DNA from: JACDAE01 sp963744875
GTDB lineage: Bacteria; Chloroflexota; Ktedonobacteria; Ktedonobacterales; Ktedonobacteraceae
Direction: 5' to 3'
Length of the DNA: 64,000 nucleotides
NCBI GenBank assembly: GCA_963744875.1
Contig: CAVUVQ010000043.1
Coordinates: 42,600 to 106,599 of the forward strand
The notes beneath the pieces are model-generated. The model did no database searches. It was not told the origin of the DNA and saw only the letters and a list, made by a program, of their open reading frames with translations. A program made the position numbers and the translations under genes. Each line of letters starts with the position of its first letter. Position 1 is the stretch's first letter. Positions 62,344 to 64,000 of this stretch are shown here, in pieces.

Positions 62344-64000
62344 TTATTGCTCGTTATTTATCTTGTCATTGCCTTGCCACAACTTTCTCATCTCTTCACT
62401 GGTTGTTAGCAACTCATTTAGCGTTCCTTCCGCATCGATCTTGCCATCTTTGAGAATTATGATGTGATCGGCACGTTGCAGGACGGCACGTCGGTGTGTG
62501 ACGACCAGGCATGTCATATTTTTATGTTCAAAGATGCGTTCCCAGAGAGTTTGTTCAGTCTCAACATCCAGAGCGCTGGAAAGATCATCGATCACCAGCA
62601 GATCGGCTCTGCGTACCAACATGCGTGCCGTTGCTGTGCGTTGCACCTGCCCACCCGAGAGCTTGACACCACGTGTGCCCACTGGTGTTTCCAGTCCTTC
62701 CTCCAATGCCTGCACATCATGCTCTAGAACGGCGCTTTGCACCGCGATGGTCAGGGCGTCAGCATCGTCGGGTAGTCCCAGGAGGATGTTCTGTTTGAGC
62801 GTCTCACTGAACAGACAGGGAACCTGGGCTGTGTACGCCGTGCGAGGTGGCACAAAGAAAGAAGCGGCGTCGTCTACAATGTAGTTGTTCCACTTGATCT
62901 CGCCCGTTTGCCGGGGCAGTAAGCCCAGGAGGGTCTGTAGAAGTGTTGTTTTACCTGCACCTGTCCGTCCTGTTATCACCGTCAGGGTGCCGCGTGGCAA
63001 GCTCAAATCTATTCCGTTGATACCGGGTCCTGATTGTGAGTGGTGATAGGTCAGTCCTCGTGTCTCCAAGAGGATTAACCGATCAGCCGTGTTGTCTACT
63101 GGTGGCGGTATGGTGGGTAGGAGTCCGTGCAGATGTAACGGAGTGGGTTCCACTAGCGCAGCAGGTGGAGCATTACCCAGCAGGCCACTCATACGTGCAA
63201 AGGCGATCCCAGCCTGCTGGTAGGCTGCCAGGAACTGGCCGAGTCCGGTGGTAAAGTCGGCGATGAAGCCCAGATATGAGACAAACAAGGCAAAGTCGCC
63301 CACTGTTATGTCGCTGGTACGTAGGAGGTTTGCAGCCAGCAGCATGATGAGACCCGTACCTACGCTCACCGTGTTGGTCGTGATGGCGTCCAGAGCTTGC
63401 GTTGCCAGGCGATCGGTCAGCATGGTTGTACGCCGCTGCTCATTGAGTTGTTGGAAGCGTGCTACGATGCGCTCTTCTGCACCTGCAGCCTGTATCGTCT
63501 GCACCGCCGCCAGGATATCGCCGATGGCTCCGGTGACCTGGCTGGTAGCCTGGCTGCTGGCCGCACGATAACGTCCCAGTGCAGCACTTGCCTTCTGTAC
63601 TATTGCCACCACAACTACGAGAGGTAGGATGGCGACCAGGGTTATGCGGACGTTGATATGAAGGAGCACCAGGAATGCCCCGACGGCTAGTAGACCCTGA
63701 CCTGTAATCTCGTCAGACCAATCTATGGTGTCCTCTGCCTGATAGGCATCGTCGCGAAAGCGGCTGATGGTCTCACCTATGGAGTAAGGTAGAGTCTGGG
63801 CACCTGGTCGCTTCAAGATGTACTGCAGCAGATTGCGGCGCACCAGTCCGCTCATTGTGAACCGCAAGATGATTTCGACAAAGCCAGCGGTAAGCCACAA
63901 CGCCACACGACTCACGGCGAGTATCACCAGTAGCACGATCAGTCCCGTGTTGCCTATGGGCAGATGGGCCGACCCGGTGAGCGTATCGAGGAAGGCGCGG
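62344..64000 (-). CDS. ABC exporter subunit, 5' end beyond right edge
   Basis: 552 or more codons; the frame is open to base 64000, so the start lies outside. Membrane part first, then ATPase with Walker A TGRTGAGKTT, signature LSGGQVQRTATARML, Walker B LLVIDDLSSALD and the His loop VVTHRRAVL. The residue after the Walker-B Asp is Asp instead of the catalytic Glu, as in the degenerate half of heterodimeric exporters. The partner may be the gene beyond the edge. Substrate unknown. Confidence 0.9.
   Translation of the reverse strand, partial: RAFLDTLTGSAHLPIGNTGLIVLLVILAVSRVALWLTAGFVEIILRFTMSGLVRRNLLQYILKRPGAQTLPYSIGETISRFRDDAYQAEDTIDWSDEITGQGLLAVGAFLVLLHINVRITLVAILPLVVVVAIVQKASAALGRYRAASSQATSQVTGAIGDILAAVQTIQAAGAEERIVARFQQLNEQRRTTMLTDRLATQALDAITTNTVSVGTGLIMLLAANLLRTSDITVGDFALFVSYLGFIADFTTGLGQFLAAYQQAGIAFARMSGLLGNAPPAALVEPTPLHLHGLLPTIPPPVDNTADRLILLETRGLTYHHSQSGPGINGIDLSLPRGTLTVITGRTGAGKTTLLQTLLGLLPRQTGEIKWNNYIVDDAASFFVPPRTAYTAQVPCLFSETLKQNILLGLPDDADALTIAVQSAVLEHDVQALEEGLETPVGTRGVKLSGGQVQRTATARMLVRRADLLVIDDLSSALDVETEQTLWERIFEHKNMTCLVVTHRRAVLQRADHIIILKDGKIDAEGTLNELLTTSEEMRKLWQGNDKINNEQ

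Overview
The window looks like chromosomal DNA of a filamentous, spore-forming Chloroflexota bacterium, most likely class Ktedonobacteria. This is inferred from gene style, not from an rRNA. The signs are mid-range GC, many two-component and Ser/Thr kinases with Pro/Thr-rich linkers, family-2 cellulose-binding modules on secreted glycoside hydrolases, B12-dependent ribonucleotide reductase, nonribosomal peptide synthetases and a branched-chain acyl-CoA degradation operon. No rRNA, transposase, CRISPR or phage gene is visible. One tRNA (Gly, anticodon CCC) is present.

Layout. 1-5.6 kb: start of an NRPS gene (cut by the left edge), a frameshifted heme-dioxygenase-like (PrnB/IDO superfamily) gene and an ABC exporter. 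5.6-12.4 kb: housekeeping genes: TPR protein, MocA-like nucleotidyltransferase, LarE sulfurtransferase with a cysteine desulfurase, an aminotransferase, an orphan HicB-like protein and an APC permease. 12.4-17 kb: remnants of an ABC-2 permease and a LuxR regulator, then an A-T-TE NRPS overlapping a flippase gene. 17.8-23.5 kb: PAS histidine kinase, TMEM175-like channel, a badly broken acyl-CoA ligase and a membrane-anchored hydrolase. 23.5-38 kb: intein-containing nrdJ, cinA, NRAMP-like transporter, M50 protease, DUF1634-TauE fusion, a leucine/valine-type degradation operon, 3-methyladenine glycosylase and a DUF302 protein.

38-52 kb is a plant-polysaccharide block: GH5 mannanase-CBM2, CBM2-GH26 mannanase, two divergent paralogous PL4 rhamnogalacturonan lyases and a GH20 hexosaminidase. 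An ArsR-led operon (ArsR, SRPBCC, two alpha/beta hydrolases) sits inside it. 52-64 kb: histidine kinase, topoisomerase IB, two tandem Ser/Thr kinases sharing an unrecognised extracytoplasmic domain, small unknown genes, PspA, tRNA-Gly, an MFS transporter, a DedA protein and an ABC exporter cut by the right edge.

Two window-wide patterns stand out. First, at least nine normally conserved genes are interrupted by single-base frameshifts, and nearly all read as one extra base. One more gene carries a nonsense codon. This must be resolved (draft-assembly error versus real decay) before functional claims are made for those genes. Second, long intergenic inverted repeats built around GGGCTTGT...CCCCTAC recur at 23.5, 27.3 and 38.1 kb, with a relative at 31.3 kb, and look like a dispersed non-coding repeat family.
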